Shown: positions 43,588-54,373, counted from the stretch's first letter. The stretch is 64,000 bases of DNA from Rhinopithecus roxellana (GCF_007565055.1 NC_044551.1:99168089-99232088), one strand, 5' to 3'. A program made the numbers and translations. The notes: a model not told the origin generated them from the sequence alone.

Positions 43588-43858
43588 GCGGGCGCAGTGG
43601 CTCATGCCTGTAATCCTAGCACTTTGGGAGGCCGAGGTGGGTTGTTCGTAAGGTCAAGAGACCAAGACCATCCTGGCCAACATGGTGAAACCCTGTCTCT
43701 ACTAAAAATACAAAAAAAAAACTGTAGTTCCAGTTACTCGGGAGGCTGAGGCAGGAGAATTGCTAGAACCCGGGGGGCAGAGGTTACAGTGAGCCAAGAT
43801 GGCACCACTGCACTCCAGCCTGGGTAACAGAGGGAGACTTCAGAAAAAAAAAAAAAAA
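43588..43858 (+). mobile_element. Alu with internal deletion, plus strand
   Basis: Lacks the stretch between atacaaaaaa and ctgtagttccag; ends in poly-A and GA repeats. Confidence 0.88.
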
Positions 43859-43880
43859 AGAAAGAGAGAGAGAGAGAAAG

Positions 43881-44017
43881 GCCAGGTGCACTGGCTCACA
43901 CTTGTAATCCCAGCACTTTGGGAGGCCTAGGTGGGTGGATTACTTGAGGCCCGGAGTTTGAGAGCAGCCTGGCCAACATGGTGAAACCCTGTCTCTACTA
44001 AAAATACAAAAAATTAG
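43881..44017 (+). mobile_element. Alu part 1, split by the BOLA3 retrocopy
   Basis: Left arm of a plus-strand AluS, stopping at aatacaaaaaattag; resumes at 44867 with the same 15 bases. Confidence 0.9.
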
Positions 44018-44866
44018 GGGCATACAGTGACCTCGGGCAGCGGGTCGCGTCAGCCGGGCATGGCGGCTCGGAGCCCGGCTGCAGCAGCGCCTCTGCTCCG
44101 CGGGATCCGCCGGCTTCCACTTCATCATTGGGTGTTTGCCACCCAGACTGAGGGGGAGCTCAGAGTGACCCAAATTCTCAAAGTTTCCGTGAGCTACAGC
44201 TATCAAAGTCACTGACATTTCAGGAGTTGTGGGACGATGTATGAAATTAAAATTGAGCCGGGCGCGGTGGCTCAAGCCTGTAATCCCAGCACTTTGGGAG
44301 GCCGAGACGGGCGGATCACGAGGTCAGGAGATCGAGACCATCCTGGCTAATACAGTGAAACCCTGTCTCTACTTAAAAATACAAAAAACTAGCCGGGCGA
44401 CGAGGCGGGCGCCCGTAGTCCCAGCTACTCGGGAGGCTGAGGCAGGAGAATGGTGTAAACCCGGGAGGCGGAGCTTGCAGTGAGCTGAGATCCGGCCACT
44501 GCACTCCAGCCTGGGTGGCGGAGCAAGACTCCGTCTCAAAAAAAAAAAAAGAAATTAAAATTGAATCAGAAGAATTTAAGGAGAAGAGAACTGCCCAGCA
44601 ACACCAGATGGTTAATCAGGCACTAAAAGAAGAAATCAAAAGGATGCATGAATTGCAGATATTTACCTCTGTCCCCAAACTCTGACCACGCCCTAGTTGC
44701 ATAGATGCTGCTGCTTAAGACCTTGGATGAACTTGACTGACCTCATTCTTCCCTAAGCATTCCCCCCAAAATTTATATATTTTGCTCATATACATTTCCA
44801 TATTATAATTATAAAAGATGTATAACCTATTTAGATGTTAATTAAAGGAAACAAACAACTGAAAAG
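44018..44866 (+). pseudogene. BOLA3P: BOLA3 processed pseudogene
   Basis: An intronless copy of the mRNA for BOLA3, a mitochondrial BolA-family protein that helps deliver iron-sulfur clusters. The start ATG is at 44060. The frame opens MAARSPAAAAPLLRGIRRLP and continues through ATQTEGELRVTQILK, then loses frame by about 5 deleted bases near 44186 and has a further stop. After an AluY (44257-44550) the C-terminal part resumes (YEIKIESEEFKEKR, then NQALKEEIKRMHELQIF) to a stop at 44683-44685, followed by 3' UTR with attaaa near 44841 and an A-rich end. The 15-bp duplication aatacaaaaaattag (44003-44017, 44867-44881) shows L1-type insertion into an Alu. Cannot encode BOLA3. Confidence 0.92.
44257..44550 (+). 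mobile_element. AluY of Old World monkey type, in the BOLA3 pseudogene
   Basis: Duplication gaaattaaaattga at 44243-44256 and 44551-44564. Carries the gcgacgaggcgggcgcc variant. Confidence 0.95.
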
Positions 44867-45047
44867 AATACAAAAAATTAGCTGAGTGTTGTGGCACATA
44901 CCTGTAGTCCCCGCTACTTAAGAGGTGAGGCAGGAGAATTGCTTGAGCCGGGATGCAGAGGTTGCAGTGAGCTATCGTGCCACTGCACTCCAGCCTGGTT
45001 AATGAAGCAAGACTCTGTCTCAAAAAATTAATTAATTAATTAATTAA
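44867..45047 (+). mobile_element. Alu part 2, after the BOLA3 retrocopy
   Basis: Right part of the Alu begun at 43881, with a TTAA-repeat tail (45026-45047). Confidence 0.9.
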
Positions 45048-45167
45048 AAGGACGTTATGCTGAGTGAGAAAACCCAGTCTCAAAGGTTATATGCCTTATG
45101 ATTTCATATTACATTTCTGAAGTGGCAAAATTACAGTAACTAAGAACAGATCAGAAGTGGCCAGAGA

Positions 45168-45469
45168 GGCCAGGCGTGGTGGCTCATGCCTGTAATCCCA
45201 GCACTTTGGGAGGCCAAGGTGGGCAGATCACCTGAGGTCAGGAATTCGAGACCAGCCTAACATGGCAAAACCCCATTTCTACTAAAAGTACAAAATTAGC
45301 TGGGTATGGTGGCACGCACCTGTAGTCCCAGCTATTCAGAAGGCTGAGGCAGGAAAATCGCTTGAGCTCAGGAGATGGAGGTTGCAGTGAGCCGAGGTCA
45401 TGCCATTGCACTCCAGCCTGGGTGACGGAAGGAGACTCCATCTCAAAAAAAAAAAAAAAAAAAAAAAAA
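45168..45469 (+). mobile_element. AluS, plus strand
   Basis: Full-length; its A-tail runs directly into the next Alu. Confidence 0.93.
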
Positions 45470-45763
45470 GGGCACAGTGGCTCACGCTTATGATCCCAGC
45501 ACTTTGGGAGGCCGAGGCGGGTGGATCACCTGAGGTCGGGAGTTCAAGACCATCCTTGCTAACATGGTGAAACCCTATCTCTACTAAAAATCAAACAAAT
45601 TAGCCAGGTGTGGTGGCACGCGCCTGTAGTCCCAGCTACTCAGGAGGCTGAGGCAGAATAATCACTTGAACCTGGGAGGCGGAGGTTGCAGTGAGCTGAG
45701 ATCACACCACTGCACTCCAGCTTGGGCAATAGAGTGAGACTCCGTCTCAAAAAGAAAAAAAAG
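45470..45763 (+). mobile_element. AluS, plus strand, tandem to the previous
   Basis: Begins gggcacagtggctcacg without the usual first bases, so it is slightly 5'-truncated and inserted at the tail of its neighbour. Confidence 0.92.
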
Positions 45764-45768
45764 TATTT

Positions 45769-46092
45769 TTTTTATTTTTTTATTTTTTATTTTTATTTAT
45801 TATTATTTTTTTGAGACGGAGTCTCGCTCTGTCACCCAGGCTGGAGTGCTGTGGCTGGATCTCAGCTCACTGCAAGCTCCGCCTCCCGGGTTCATGCCAT
45901 TCTCCTGTCTCAGCCTCCCGAGTAGCTGGGACTACAGGCGCCGCCACGTCGCCCGGCTAGTTTTTTGTAGTTTTTAGTAGAGACGGGGTTTCACCGTGTT
46001 AGCCAGGATGGTCTCGATCTCCTGACCTCGTGATCCGCCCGTCTCGGCCTCCCAAAGTGCTGGGATTACAGGCTTGAGCCACCGCGCCCGGC
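45769..46092 (-). mobile_element. AluY of Old World monkey type, minus strand
   Basis: Variant gtgctgtggctggatctc and gccgccacgtcgcc; duplication agaaaaaaaagtatt at 45754 and 46093. Confidence 0.94.
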
Positions 46093-46116
46093 AGAAAAAA
46101 AAGTATTAAAGGAAAA

Positions 46117-46123
46117 AAGTGTG

Positions 46124-46163
<40 letters not shown>

Positions 46164-46211
46164 GGGTGTGTGGGTGGGTGTCTGCGAGAGAGAGAGAGAG
46201 AGAGAGAGAGT
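46117..46211. repeat. (TG)n(AG)n compound microsatellite
   Basis: About 45 bp of TG repeats with a ttt interruption, a GGTG patch, then 13 GA units. Confidence 0.95.
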
Positions 46212-46545
46212 TAAAAAAAATTCCAAACACTCCAGACAGAGGACAGTACCTTTTTCTCCTGGTGATCTTTAGGAAAAAAAAAAAGAAAACTGATTTCAAA
46301 GCCTTTGCTAATTCTTCATGCTGCTGATGGTAGAGACTAGGTATAAATGGCTGTTTTGTTTTGCTAAGTAAAGCATCTCAAAGAATTTTCTTGTTGGTGC
46401 AAAGATCTGGAGAGCCCAAATTATTTTCTTCATTGTGTGCAGGAGTCATCTTAGAAAATTATTTTTGTGTTTGGGAAAATGTTTGTTGTTCTTAGTTTGG
46501 ATTTGAACTTCATCATCGCTGAGAATTATTGCTCATCTGTGCTTG
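46212..46545. other. Non-Alu stretch, nothing recognised
   Basis: Between two TG microsatellites; no recognisable repeat or frame. Confidence 0.4.
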
Positions 46546-46555
46546 GTGTATGTGT

Positions 46556-46599
<44 letters not shown>
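46546..46599. repeat. (TG)n microsatellite
   Basis: About 25 TG units with one tctg interruption. Confidence 0.95.
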
Positions 46600-46600
<1 letters not shown>

Positions 46601-46744
46601 ATTTGTCCAAGGCCTATCCCTAGGAGACGAGAAGTCCCTAGAGAAAATAAAGAGGCATGCTTTTCCCTCACACTGCCAGAGAACAAAGAGGATGCTCTCT
46701 TTTGTTAAATGCCTGTTTGTCTGTTTCCCATTTGAAAGATTGGA

Positions 46745-46794
46745 GCCTGGCCAGCATGGCAAAATCCTATCTCTATCAGAAAAATACAAAAATT
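46745..46794 (+). mobile_element. Outer Alu, part 1 (5'-truncated)
   Basis: Starts in the middle of a left arm (gcctggccagcatgg), stops at caaaaattag; resumes at 47119. Confidence 0.8.
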
Positions 46795-47118
46795 AGGCCA
46801 GGCGTGGTGGCTCACACTTGTAATCCCAGCACTTTGGGAGACAGAGGCGGGTGGATCACTTGAGATCAGGCGTTCGAGACAAGCCTGGCCAACATGGTGA
46901 AACTCTGTCTCTACTAAAAATAAAAAATAAAAAATAAAAAAAATTAGGCCGGACGTGGTGGTGTGCACATGTAATTCCAGCTACTCTGGAGGCTGAGGCA
47001 GAAAAATCACTTGAACCTGCAAGGCAGGGGTTGCAGTGAGCCGAGATCGTGCCACTGCACACTCCAGCCTGGGTGACAGAGTGAGAGTCCATTTCAAAAA
47101 AACAAAACAAAACAACAA
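46795..47118 (+). mobile_element. AluS nested in an Alu
   Basis: Full-length; the mid A-tract has grown to AATAAA units. Flanking duplication caaaaattag. Confidence 0.88.
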
Positions 47119-47294
47119 AAATTAGCTGAGCATGGTGGCACACACCTGTAGTCCCAGCTAATCAGGAGGCTGAAATGGGAAAATCGGTTGAACCTGGGAG
47201 GAAGAATTTGCAGTAAGCCAAGATTGTGCCACTGCACTCCAGCGTGGGCAACAGAGTGAGACCCCATTTCAAAAAAAAAAAAAAAAAAAAAAAT
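47119..47294 (+). mobile_element. Outer Alu, part 2
   Basis: Resumes attagctgagcatggtggc and ends in ~24 A. Confidence 0.85.
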
Positions 47295-47552
47295 TGGATT
47301 GTTTATTTTTTCTTATTGATTTAAAGGGGTGTTTTATATATTCTGAATGGGAGACTTTAGATTTATGTATTTCACACGTCTTCTATCAGTCTATGGCCTT
47401 TTTTCACTCCTTTAATCGAATCTTATGATGAAGATAAATTTTTAATTTCAATGAATTTCAACTTTTCAATCTTTTCTTTATGGTTAGTGCTTCTGCATGA
47501 AGTCTAAACAATCTTTTTGCTAACCTTAAAGTATTTATATAACAGTTGCCTC
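47295..47552 (-). mobile_element. L1 3' fragment, antisense, probable
   Basis: tattttttcttattgattt and tctatcagtctatggcc-like stretches resemble an antisense L1 ORF2/3' region. Too short for a subfamily. Confidence 0.4.
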
Positions 47553-47838
47553 AGCCGGGCATGGTGGCTCACATCTGAAATCCCAGCACTTTGGGAGGAC
47601 AGGGCTGGAATTTGATGCCAGGAATTCGAGACCAGCCTGGCCAACATAGTGAAACCCCATTTCTGCTAAAAATACAAAAATTAGCCGGGTGTGGTGGCGC
47701 ACGCCTGTAATCGCAGCTACTTGTGGGGCTGAGGCACGAGAATCGCTTGAACCTGGGAGGCAGAGGCTGCAGTGAGCCGAGATCATGCCACTGCACTCCA
47801 GCCTGGGCGACAAAGAGAGACTCTGTTTCAAAAACAAA
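47553..47838 (+). mobile_element. AluS, plus strand
   Basis: Duplication aacagttgcctc at 47541 and 47839. The left arm is slightly shortened near gggaggacaggg. Confidence 0.92.
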
Positions 47839-47850
47839 AACAGTTGCCTC

Positions 47851-48160
47851 TATTGACTCAGGATATACTCTCTATGACCTACCAGCCTTTGGGTTCAGTA
47901 CTGAGGACTCAGCACTCTGTATCTGGTCGTGGAGAATGATTCTTCTCTCTGTTTCTAGATCATTTTGTTTCAAAAGCTAGGCCTAAAAGCTTTCAGAAAG
48001 GAGCAGTAATCAAAATCATTGACACACTGTTCAGCACTAGTATTCATCAATCAGAATGAACACTGGTCATAAGCAGCCTGTACTAGTGAAATAGCGACAT
48101 CATCGACCTTGCTTATAGGAAATGAAAGTCATTTACCCGTGATCCAATTTCTTTAACTCT
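47851..48160. other. Non-Alu stretch, nothing recognised
   Basis: Single-copy-looking DNA with no frame or repeat that I can name. Confidence 0.45.
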
Positions 48161-48568
48161 GCCTCAGCTATGTGGGCTGTGGCTGTGACTACTGTAAACA
48201 AAAAGTATCTGAGACAGGTCTCAATCAATTTAGAAATTTATTTTGTCAAAGTTAAGGACAGGCATGGAAGAAATAAACATGAAATCACAGAAACAGTCTG
48301 TGGTCTGTGCCTTTCTCCAAAGATGATTTTGAGGGCTTCAATATTTAAAGGAGAAAAATGGGCTGGAGGGGAAAGAGGAAGTGTGTGGTAGTCCACATGT
48401 TGCAGGAGAAAAAGGAGCAGGGAGGGTAATAGTCAATTATGTATTCATCTCACTCTAAGTAAATCATAAATCAGCACTTTACATAAAAGAAGGTGAACAC
48501 AGAGTAGCTACCTACAGAGAGATTTAACCTTTTATCTGTAGCTATCTGCTTAGGAACAAAAGGAAATG
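48161..48568 (-). mobile_element. Probable ERV1-type solo LTR, family unassigned
   Basis: gagacaggtctcaatcaatttag followed by aaatttattttgtcaaagtt is a typical antisense LTR opening. About 400 bp without an internal region. Family not determined. Confidence 0.45.
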
Positions 48569-48578
48569 CAATTTCTTT

Positions 48579-48613
<35 letters not shown>

Positions 48614-48765
48614 TTGAGACAGGGTCTCGCTCTGTCACCTAGGCTGGGATGCAGTGGCGCAATCTTGGCTCACTGCAACCTGCACCTCCTGGGTTCAAGG
48701 AATTCTTCTGCCTCAGCTTCCTGAGTAGCGAGGATTACAGGTGTGTAGCACCACCTCCACCTAAA
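48569..48765 (-). mobile_element. Alu fragment with (TTTA)n tail, minus strand
   Basis: TTTA repeats (48575-48616) followed by the 3' half of an antisense Alu; stops at caccacctccacc. Confidence 0.85.
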
Positions 48766-48824
48766 GGAAAATAATTTTTAATTTTGGTTTTAATTTCTTT
48801 CTCTCTCTCTTTCCTTCTTTTGAA

Positions 48825-48932
48825 AGCGTCTAACTCTGTCATCCAGGCTGGAGTGCAGTGGTGCAATCACAGCTCACTGCAACCTCAAATTCCTGGGATC
48901 AAGCAATCCTCCTGCCTCAGCCTCCTAAGTAA
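48825..48932 (-). mobile_element. AluJ fragment, minus strand
   Basis: Antisense Alu 3' half: ctctgtcatccaggctgg to cagcctcctaag. Confidence 0.8.
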
Positions 48933-49014
48933 AAATAGCTAAGAAATCCAGAGTTCATTGTTAACACTGACAAATCATTTACAATGAAGATTCATCTGTT
49001 TTTTGGGAGGAGTT

Positions 49015-49294
49015 TGGGGGGACAGTGTCTCACTCTGTCACCCAGGCTGGAGTGCATTGGTGCAATTATGGCTCACTGCAGACTCCAACTCCTTGGCTCA
49101 AGCTATCTTCCTACCTCAGTCTCCCAAGTAGCTGGAAGTACAGGTGCGTGCCACCACACCAAGTTAATTTGTGTGGGCGGGTTTTTTTTTTTTCCAGTTT
49201 TGGTTTTGGTTAGAGATGGGGTTTCACCATGTTGCCCAGCATGGTCTCGAACTCTGAGCTCAAGAGATTCTCCCACTTCAGCCTCCCAAAGTGA
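49015..49294 (-). mobile_element. AluJ, minus strand
   Basis: Old antisense Alu ending gcctcccaaagtg, without the last ~40 bases of the 5' end. Confidence 0.85.
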
Positions 49295-49444
49295 AGATGC
49301 ACCTTTATAATGGAGATGTTAACATAATGTTAACTCCTGGCAACAATGGAGGCAAAGTTACACAAGGGACATCCATGCATTCTTCCATGGTTATTTTCCT
49401 GGAAGATAAAGTATTGCTCGGCAATCATTCATTAAGAAGACAAC

Positions 49445-49724
49445 GGCTGGGCACAGTGGCTCACAGCTGTAATCGCAGCACTTCGAGAGACTGAGGCATG
49501 TGGATTGCTTGAGCTCAGGAATTCAAGACCTGCCTGGGAAATATGGCAAAAACATGTCTTTACAAAAAATACAAAAATTAGCCAGGTGTTGTGGTGTGTG
49601 TCTGCTGTCCCAGCTACTTGGGAAACTGAGGTGGGAGGACAGTTTGAGCCCAGGAGGTCAAAGCTGCAGTGAGCTGTGATTGCTCTACTGCACTCCTGCC
49701 TGGGTGACAAAAAAAAAAAAAAAA
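49445..49724 (+). mobile_element. AluJ, plus strand
   Basis: Old full-length Alu (ggctgggcacagtggctcac) with a 17-A tail. Confidence 0.9.
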
Positions 49725-49731
49725 AGAAAGG

Positions 49732-50030
49732 CTCTGCGCAGTGGCTCACGTCTGTAATCCCAGCACTTTGGGAGGCTGAGGCAGGCAGATCATGAGGTCA
49801 GGAGACCAAGACCATTCTGGCCAACATGGTGGAACCCCCGTCTACTGAAATACAAAAATTAGCTGGGTGTGGTGGCGCATGCCTGTAATCCCCGCTATTC
49901 GGGAGGCTGAGGCAGGAGAATTGCTTGAACCAGGGAGTCGGAGGTTGCGGTGAGCCGAGATCGCACCATAGCACTCCAGTCTGGTGAGAGCAAGACTCCG
50001 TCCCAAAAAAAGAGAGAAAAAAAAAAAAAA
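49732..50030 (+). mobile_element. AluS, plus strand
   Basis: Follows the AluJ after gaaaggctctg; ends gtcccaaaaaaagagag and poly-A. Confidence 0.9.
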
Positions 50031-50101
50031 GAATAAGATAATGGTGCTTAATATTTAAAATTTTATCAAGATTAATTCATTATCTTTAAAATTATGTCCT
50101 T

Positions 50102-50382
50102 GGCCGGGCGCGGTGGCTCAAGCCTGTAATCCCAGCACTTTGGGAGGCCGAGACGGGTGGATCGCGAGGTCAGGAGATCGAGACCATCCTGGCTAACACG
50201 GCGAAACCCCGTCTCTACTAAAAAATACAAAAAACTAGCCGGGCGAGTTGGCGGGTGCCTGTAGTCCCAGCTACTTGGGAGGCTGAGGCAGGAGAATGGC
50301 GTAAACCCGGGAGGCGGAGCTTGCAGTGAGCTGAGATCCGGCCACTGCACTCCAGCCTGGGCGACAGAGCGAGACTCCGTCT

Positions 50383-50425
<43 letters not shown>
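50102..50425 (+). mobile_element. AluY of Old World monkey type, long A-tail
   Basis: About 43 uninterrupted A and duplication aaaattatgtcctt; one of the youngest-looking insertions. Confidence 0.95.
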
Positions 50426-50427
<2 letters not shown>

Positions 50428-50510
50428 AAATTATGTCCTTAAGCCATTCAATTGCAAAATGCTGCTAGCACACCCAATAAAGAAATGGAGAGATAGAATA
50501 TTCCTTTCCT

Positions 50511-50805
50511 GGCTGGGCATGGTGGCTCACGCCTGTAATCCCAGCACTTTGAGAGGCCAAGGTGGGTGGCCTCGAGGTCAGGAGTTCGAGACCAGCGTGC
50601 CCAATGTGGTGAAACTCCATTGTTACTAAAAAAATACAAAAAATTATCCGAGTGGTGGTGGCATGCGCCTGTAATTCCAGCTACTCAGGAGGCTGAGGCA
50701 GGAGGATCGCTTGAGCCTGGGAGGTGGAGATTGCAGTGAGCTGAGATTGCACCACTGTACTCCAGCCCTGTACTCCAGCCTAGTTGACAGAGTGAAACAC
50801 TGTCT

Positions 50806-50839
<34 letters not shown>
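50511..50839 (+). mobile_element. AluS, plus strand, with small internal duplication
   Basis: Contains a 14-bp repeat (tgtactccagcc twice at 50755-50779); duplication agaatattcctttcct at 50495 and 50840. Confidence 0.93.
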
Positions 50840-50842
<3 letters not shown>

Positions 50843-50855
50843 ATATTCCTTTCCT

Positions 50856-51600
50856 ACAGGTTTTCATGGGAACCTAAGGAATGTTGACTATAAACCCATT
50901 ATGTTTTGGTCCCATAATTTCATAATTTATAATTTACTGACTAATAAAATGAAGAAAGAGGAAAATGAACATTTCCAAAATCCATCAAAATGAAATGTTA
51001 CACCAAAGCATGTAAAGCCCTTTAAATGCCTGTGTGGACAGGTTGGGGATTGGACCTTAAGAGTCAGGGGTGATGCAAAGCTCCACAGGGATCCCAGCAT
51101 CAGCTTCTGGGATCATCTTTGTCTTTCATGTCAGCCATTAAATTAATGGTCATTGCAGATCTGCTCTGTGTGAAGCACTGTGGTAAAAGTGAGGGGAGAT
51201 AGCAAGAGGATTAAGGCACGGTCTCAGTCCTTAAGAAGATTTGTACAGGCAGAATAGTGATAGAAAACACTACCGAAGCCCAGCAAAAGACAGGATTATT
51301 TCCAACATGACAGATGTGAGAGGGAAAACTTCATGGACGAAATGCAGTTGAACTGGGCTTTGAATGGCTGGAAGGTCAGCATATGGTTATATCCAGCAAG
51401 TCTGAAAAACAAAAGAGCTAAATCCAAGACAAAGCACAGGCTAGGTATGAGGACTTTGAAGGAAGTTGTTGCTGAGAAAGGAGTGTGAGTGCAAGCATAT
51501 GTGGGGGCGGTGGGAGTGGCGTGAGCATCATACAGTAAGATGCAGCTGTACTAATGAAGATTGACTGGAGTTGGATGGTGGTGGTCTGTATAGAACATTA
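50856..51600. other. Non-Alu stretch, old-repeat-like
   Basis: The middle (gtgtgaagcactgtggtaaa; gaactgggctttgaatggct) has the flavour of ancient mammalian interspersed repeats; not assignable. No frame of note. Confidence 0.35.
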
Positions 51601-51758
51601 TGTTGTGGATGTTTGAATTATTAATGAGTTTTTTGGTAATAAAATATGCATCACATAAAATGTATCATTTTACCCATTTTTGAGTGTACAGTTCAGTGTC
51701 ACTAAGTATATTCACATTGTTGTGGAGTCACCACCACCATCCATCCACAGAACATTTC
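51601..51758. mobile_element. L1M-like fragment, probable
   Basis: catcacataaaatgtatcat, gtacagttcagtgtcac and caccaccatccatcc form a recurrent old L1-type 3' motif series. Confidence 0.5.
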
Positions 51759-51771
51759 ATGAATGGCTTTT

Positions 51772-52058
51772 TTTTTTTTTTTTTTGACTTCTTCTGTCAC
51801 CCAAGCTGGAGTGCAGTGGCAATCTTGGCTCACTGCAACCTCCATCTCCCGAGTTCAACCAATTCTCGCGCCCCAGCCTCCCGAGTAGCTGGGACCACAA
51901 GTCCGTGCCACCACGCCCCGCCAATTTTTTGTATTTTTAATAGAGATGGGGTTTCACCATGTTGGCCAAGCTGGTTTCAAACTCCTGACCTCAAGTGATC
52001 CATCCAAGTCGGCCTCCCAAAGTCCTGGGATTACAGGCATGAGCCACTGCGCCCGGCC
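51772..52058 (-). mobile_element. AluS, minus strand
   Basis: Duplication atgaatggctttt at 51759 and 52060. Confidence 0.93.
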
Positions 52059-52262
52059 TATGAATGGCTTTTGAACAGGAAGATGAAGGGACCACAGGTG
52101 ACTACATCATTCTAGTAGCAGCATACAGAATTAACAGAACTGTCCCAATTTATTTATGGGAAAGGTGAGAGAGGAGGCAGGGGATGAACAAAGAGGTTAT
52201 TATAAGACACTTGGTGCCAAGAGAGTAGTTCCCACAATGAAAGTTAAAGAAGGGACAGCTAT

Positions 52263-52385
52263 GCTAGGTGTGGTGGCGTGTGCCTGTAGTCACTGCTTGG
52301 AGGTTGCAGTGAGCTCAGATCGCACCACTGTACTCCGACCTGGGGGACAGATTGAGACCCTGTCTCAAACAAAACAAAACAGAAA
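52263..52385 (+). mobile_element. Deleted Alu fragment, plus strand
   Basis: Middle of the left arm missing (gtgcctgtagtcactgcttggagg); AAAC-type tail. Confidence 0.8.
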
Positions 52386-52419
52386 ACCCACCATCACCAC
52401 CACAAAATAAAAACAATAT

Positions 52420-52533
52420 TGTGAATTAGCTATCAGTATCCCCATTTTCAAGATGAGAAACTGAGGATGAGGCATGTGGTGTATGGAGCATGCTTAAAGT
52501 TGCACAGTAAGTGATGGAGTGAAAACTCAAATA
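52420..52533 (+). mobile_element. MIR fragment
   Basis: tatccccattttcaagatgagaaactgag opens a MIR core (first 20 bases shown by position 52436-52465); gttgcacagtaagtgatgg continues it. An Alu cuts its right end. Confidence 0.65.
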
Positions 52534-52865
52534 CTGGCGTGGTGCGGTGGCTCACGCCTGCAATCCTAACACTTTGGGAGGCCAAGGCAGGCAGATCATC
52601 TGAGGCCAGGAGTTTGAGACCAGCCTGGTCAACATGGTGAAACCCTGTCTCTACTGAAAATACAAAATAAATTAGCTGGGCATGGTGGTGCACACCTGTA
52701 AACTCAGCTACTTGGGAGACTGAGGCAGGAGAATCACCTGAACCCGGGAGGCAGAGGTTGCAGTGAGCTGAGATCGCACTACTGCAGTCCAGCCTGACTG
52801 ACAGAGCAAGATTCCCTCTGAAAAACAAACAAACAAACAAACAAACAAAAACAACAAACACAAAA
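52534..52865 (+). mobile_element. AluS, plus strand, (AAAC)n tail
   Basis: Full-length; the tail has evolved into AAAC repeats (52823-52850). Confidence 0.92.
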
Positions 52866-52868
52866 AAC

Positions 52869-53546
52869 CCTCAAATCCTAGTTGGTCTAACTCCCAAGTT
52901 GATGCTTTGAAGTACTGTACTAATGGTTTTTAGTTTGTCCCTGGAAAAGTTTGGTTTTCCTGTTTAAACGTATTCTCTCTTGTTTTCTCTTTTTCTACTT
53001 TCAAATTTTTACATATCAGATAAAATTCTCTGTGGCTCAGTAAAGTGCTAGGTACTAATGAGAATAGTCCAAAGTGTGTAAGTTCCCATTTGTTGATAAA
53101 ATATTCCATTTGAAATCTTGTTAGTGATAGATGTTTATGTGTAACTTCTATAATATCATAATATCTCTAGGAAATATAATATCATATTTCTAAAGAAAAA
53201 GTTTTCCCTTAGTACAAAAGAGCAAAACAAAACAAACAAAAACCCCAAAACAATTTATCAGAAAGGCTTTGTTTTTTCTTAAGCGACGCAACACCGACCT
53301 CTTCTGGTCAGAAAGCAGAAGTATTAGGCAAATAATGAATTTGGAAAAACCAGGGTGGAAAAGTCAGGTTAAGGAGAAAATAGACGAGGAAACAGATTTC
53401 GCAGAAGACTTGACATTTATCTTGGATTTGAAACTCTGACAGAACAGAGGGAGAGTGCTTCCACATGAGGAGCAGTGTGTGCAAAGCAAAAATTGTTCCT
53501 TCTTTTCTGATGAAATACATCTGCTGTAGATATTCTTTTATTTTTC
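52869..53546. other. Non-Alu stretch, nothing recognised
   Basis: A/T-rich single-copy-looking DNA of about 680 bp; no frame beyond those created by the neighbouring microsatellite. Confidence 0.45.
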
Positions 53547-53728
53547 TCCTTCCTTCCTTCCTTCCTTCCTTCCTTCCTTCCTTCCTTCCTTCCTTCCTTC
53601 CTTCCTTCCTTCCTTCCTTCCTTCCTTCCTTCCTTCCTTCCTTCCTTCCTTCCTTCCTTCCTTCCTTCCTTCCTTCCTTCCTTCCTTCCTTCCTTCCTTC
53701 CTTCCCTCCTTTCCTCCTTTCCTCATTT
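53547..53728. repeat. (CCTT)n microsatellite, ~180 bp
   Basis: About 39 perfect CCTT units and then CCTCCTTT variants, adjoining the poly-T of an antisense AluJ. Confidence 0.97.
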
Positions 53729-54022
53729 TTTTTTTTTTTGAGACAAGGACTTACTCTGTCACCCAGGCTGGAGTGCGGTGGTGCAATCACGGCTCACTGT
53801 AGCCTCGACCTCTCAGGCTTTAGTGATCCTCCCACCGCAGCCTCTGGAGTAGCTGGGATGACAGGAGTGCACCACTACACCCAGCCAATTTTTGTATTTG
53901 TTGTAGAGCCAGAGTTTTGTTATGTTACCCAGGTTAATCTCGAACTCCTGGGCTCAAGCAATCCCCTTGCTTTAGTCTCCCAAAGTATTGGGATTACAGG
54001 TGTGAACTATTGCCCAGCCCAG
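53729..54022 (-). mobile_element. AluJ, minus strand
   Basis: Old antisense Alu with tagcctcgacctctcaggc; degraded 5' end (tgaactattgcccagccc). Confidence 0.9.
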
Positions 54023-54064
54023 CCATGCTGTTGATACTTTTTAAATGTATAAGGATATAAATAA

Positions 54065-54345
54065 GGCCGGGCGCGGTGGCTCAAGCCTGTAATCCCAGCA
54101 CTTTGGGAGGCCGAGACGGGCGGATCGCGAGGTCAGGAGATTGAGACCATCCTGGCTAACACGGTGAAACCCCGTCTCTACTAAAAAATACAAAAAACTA
54201 GCCGGGCGAGGTGGTGGCGCCTGTAGTCCCAGCTACCTGGGAGGCTGAGGCAGGAGAATGGCGGGAACCCGGGAGGCAGAGCTTGCAGTGAGCTGAGATC
54301 CGGCCATAGCACTCCAGCCTGGGTGACAGAGCGAGACTCCGTCTC

Positions 54346-54373
<28 letters not shown>
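54065..54373 (+). mobile_element. AluY of Old World monkey type, plus strand
   Basis: Variants gtggtggcgcctgtag and ccatagcactcc; duplication aaggatataaataa at both ends. Confidence 0.95.

Noticed and set aside
44060..44685. BOLA3 as a working gene
   Set aside because: Intronless, frameshifted near 44186, split by an Alu and flanked by a target-site duplication: a processed pseudogene.
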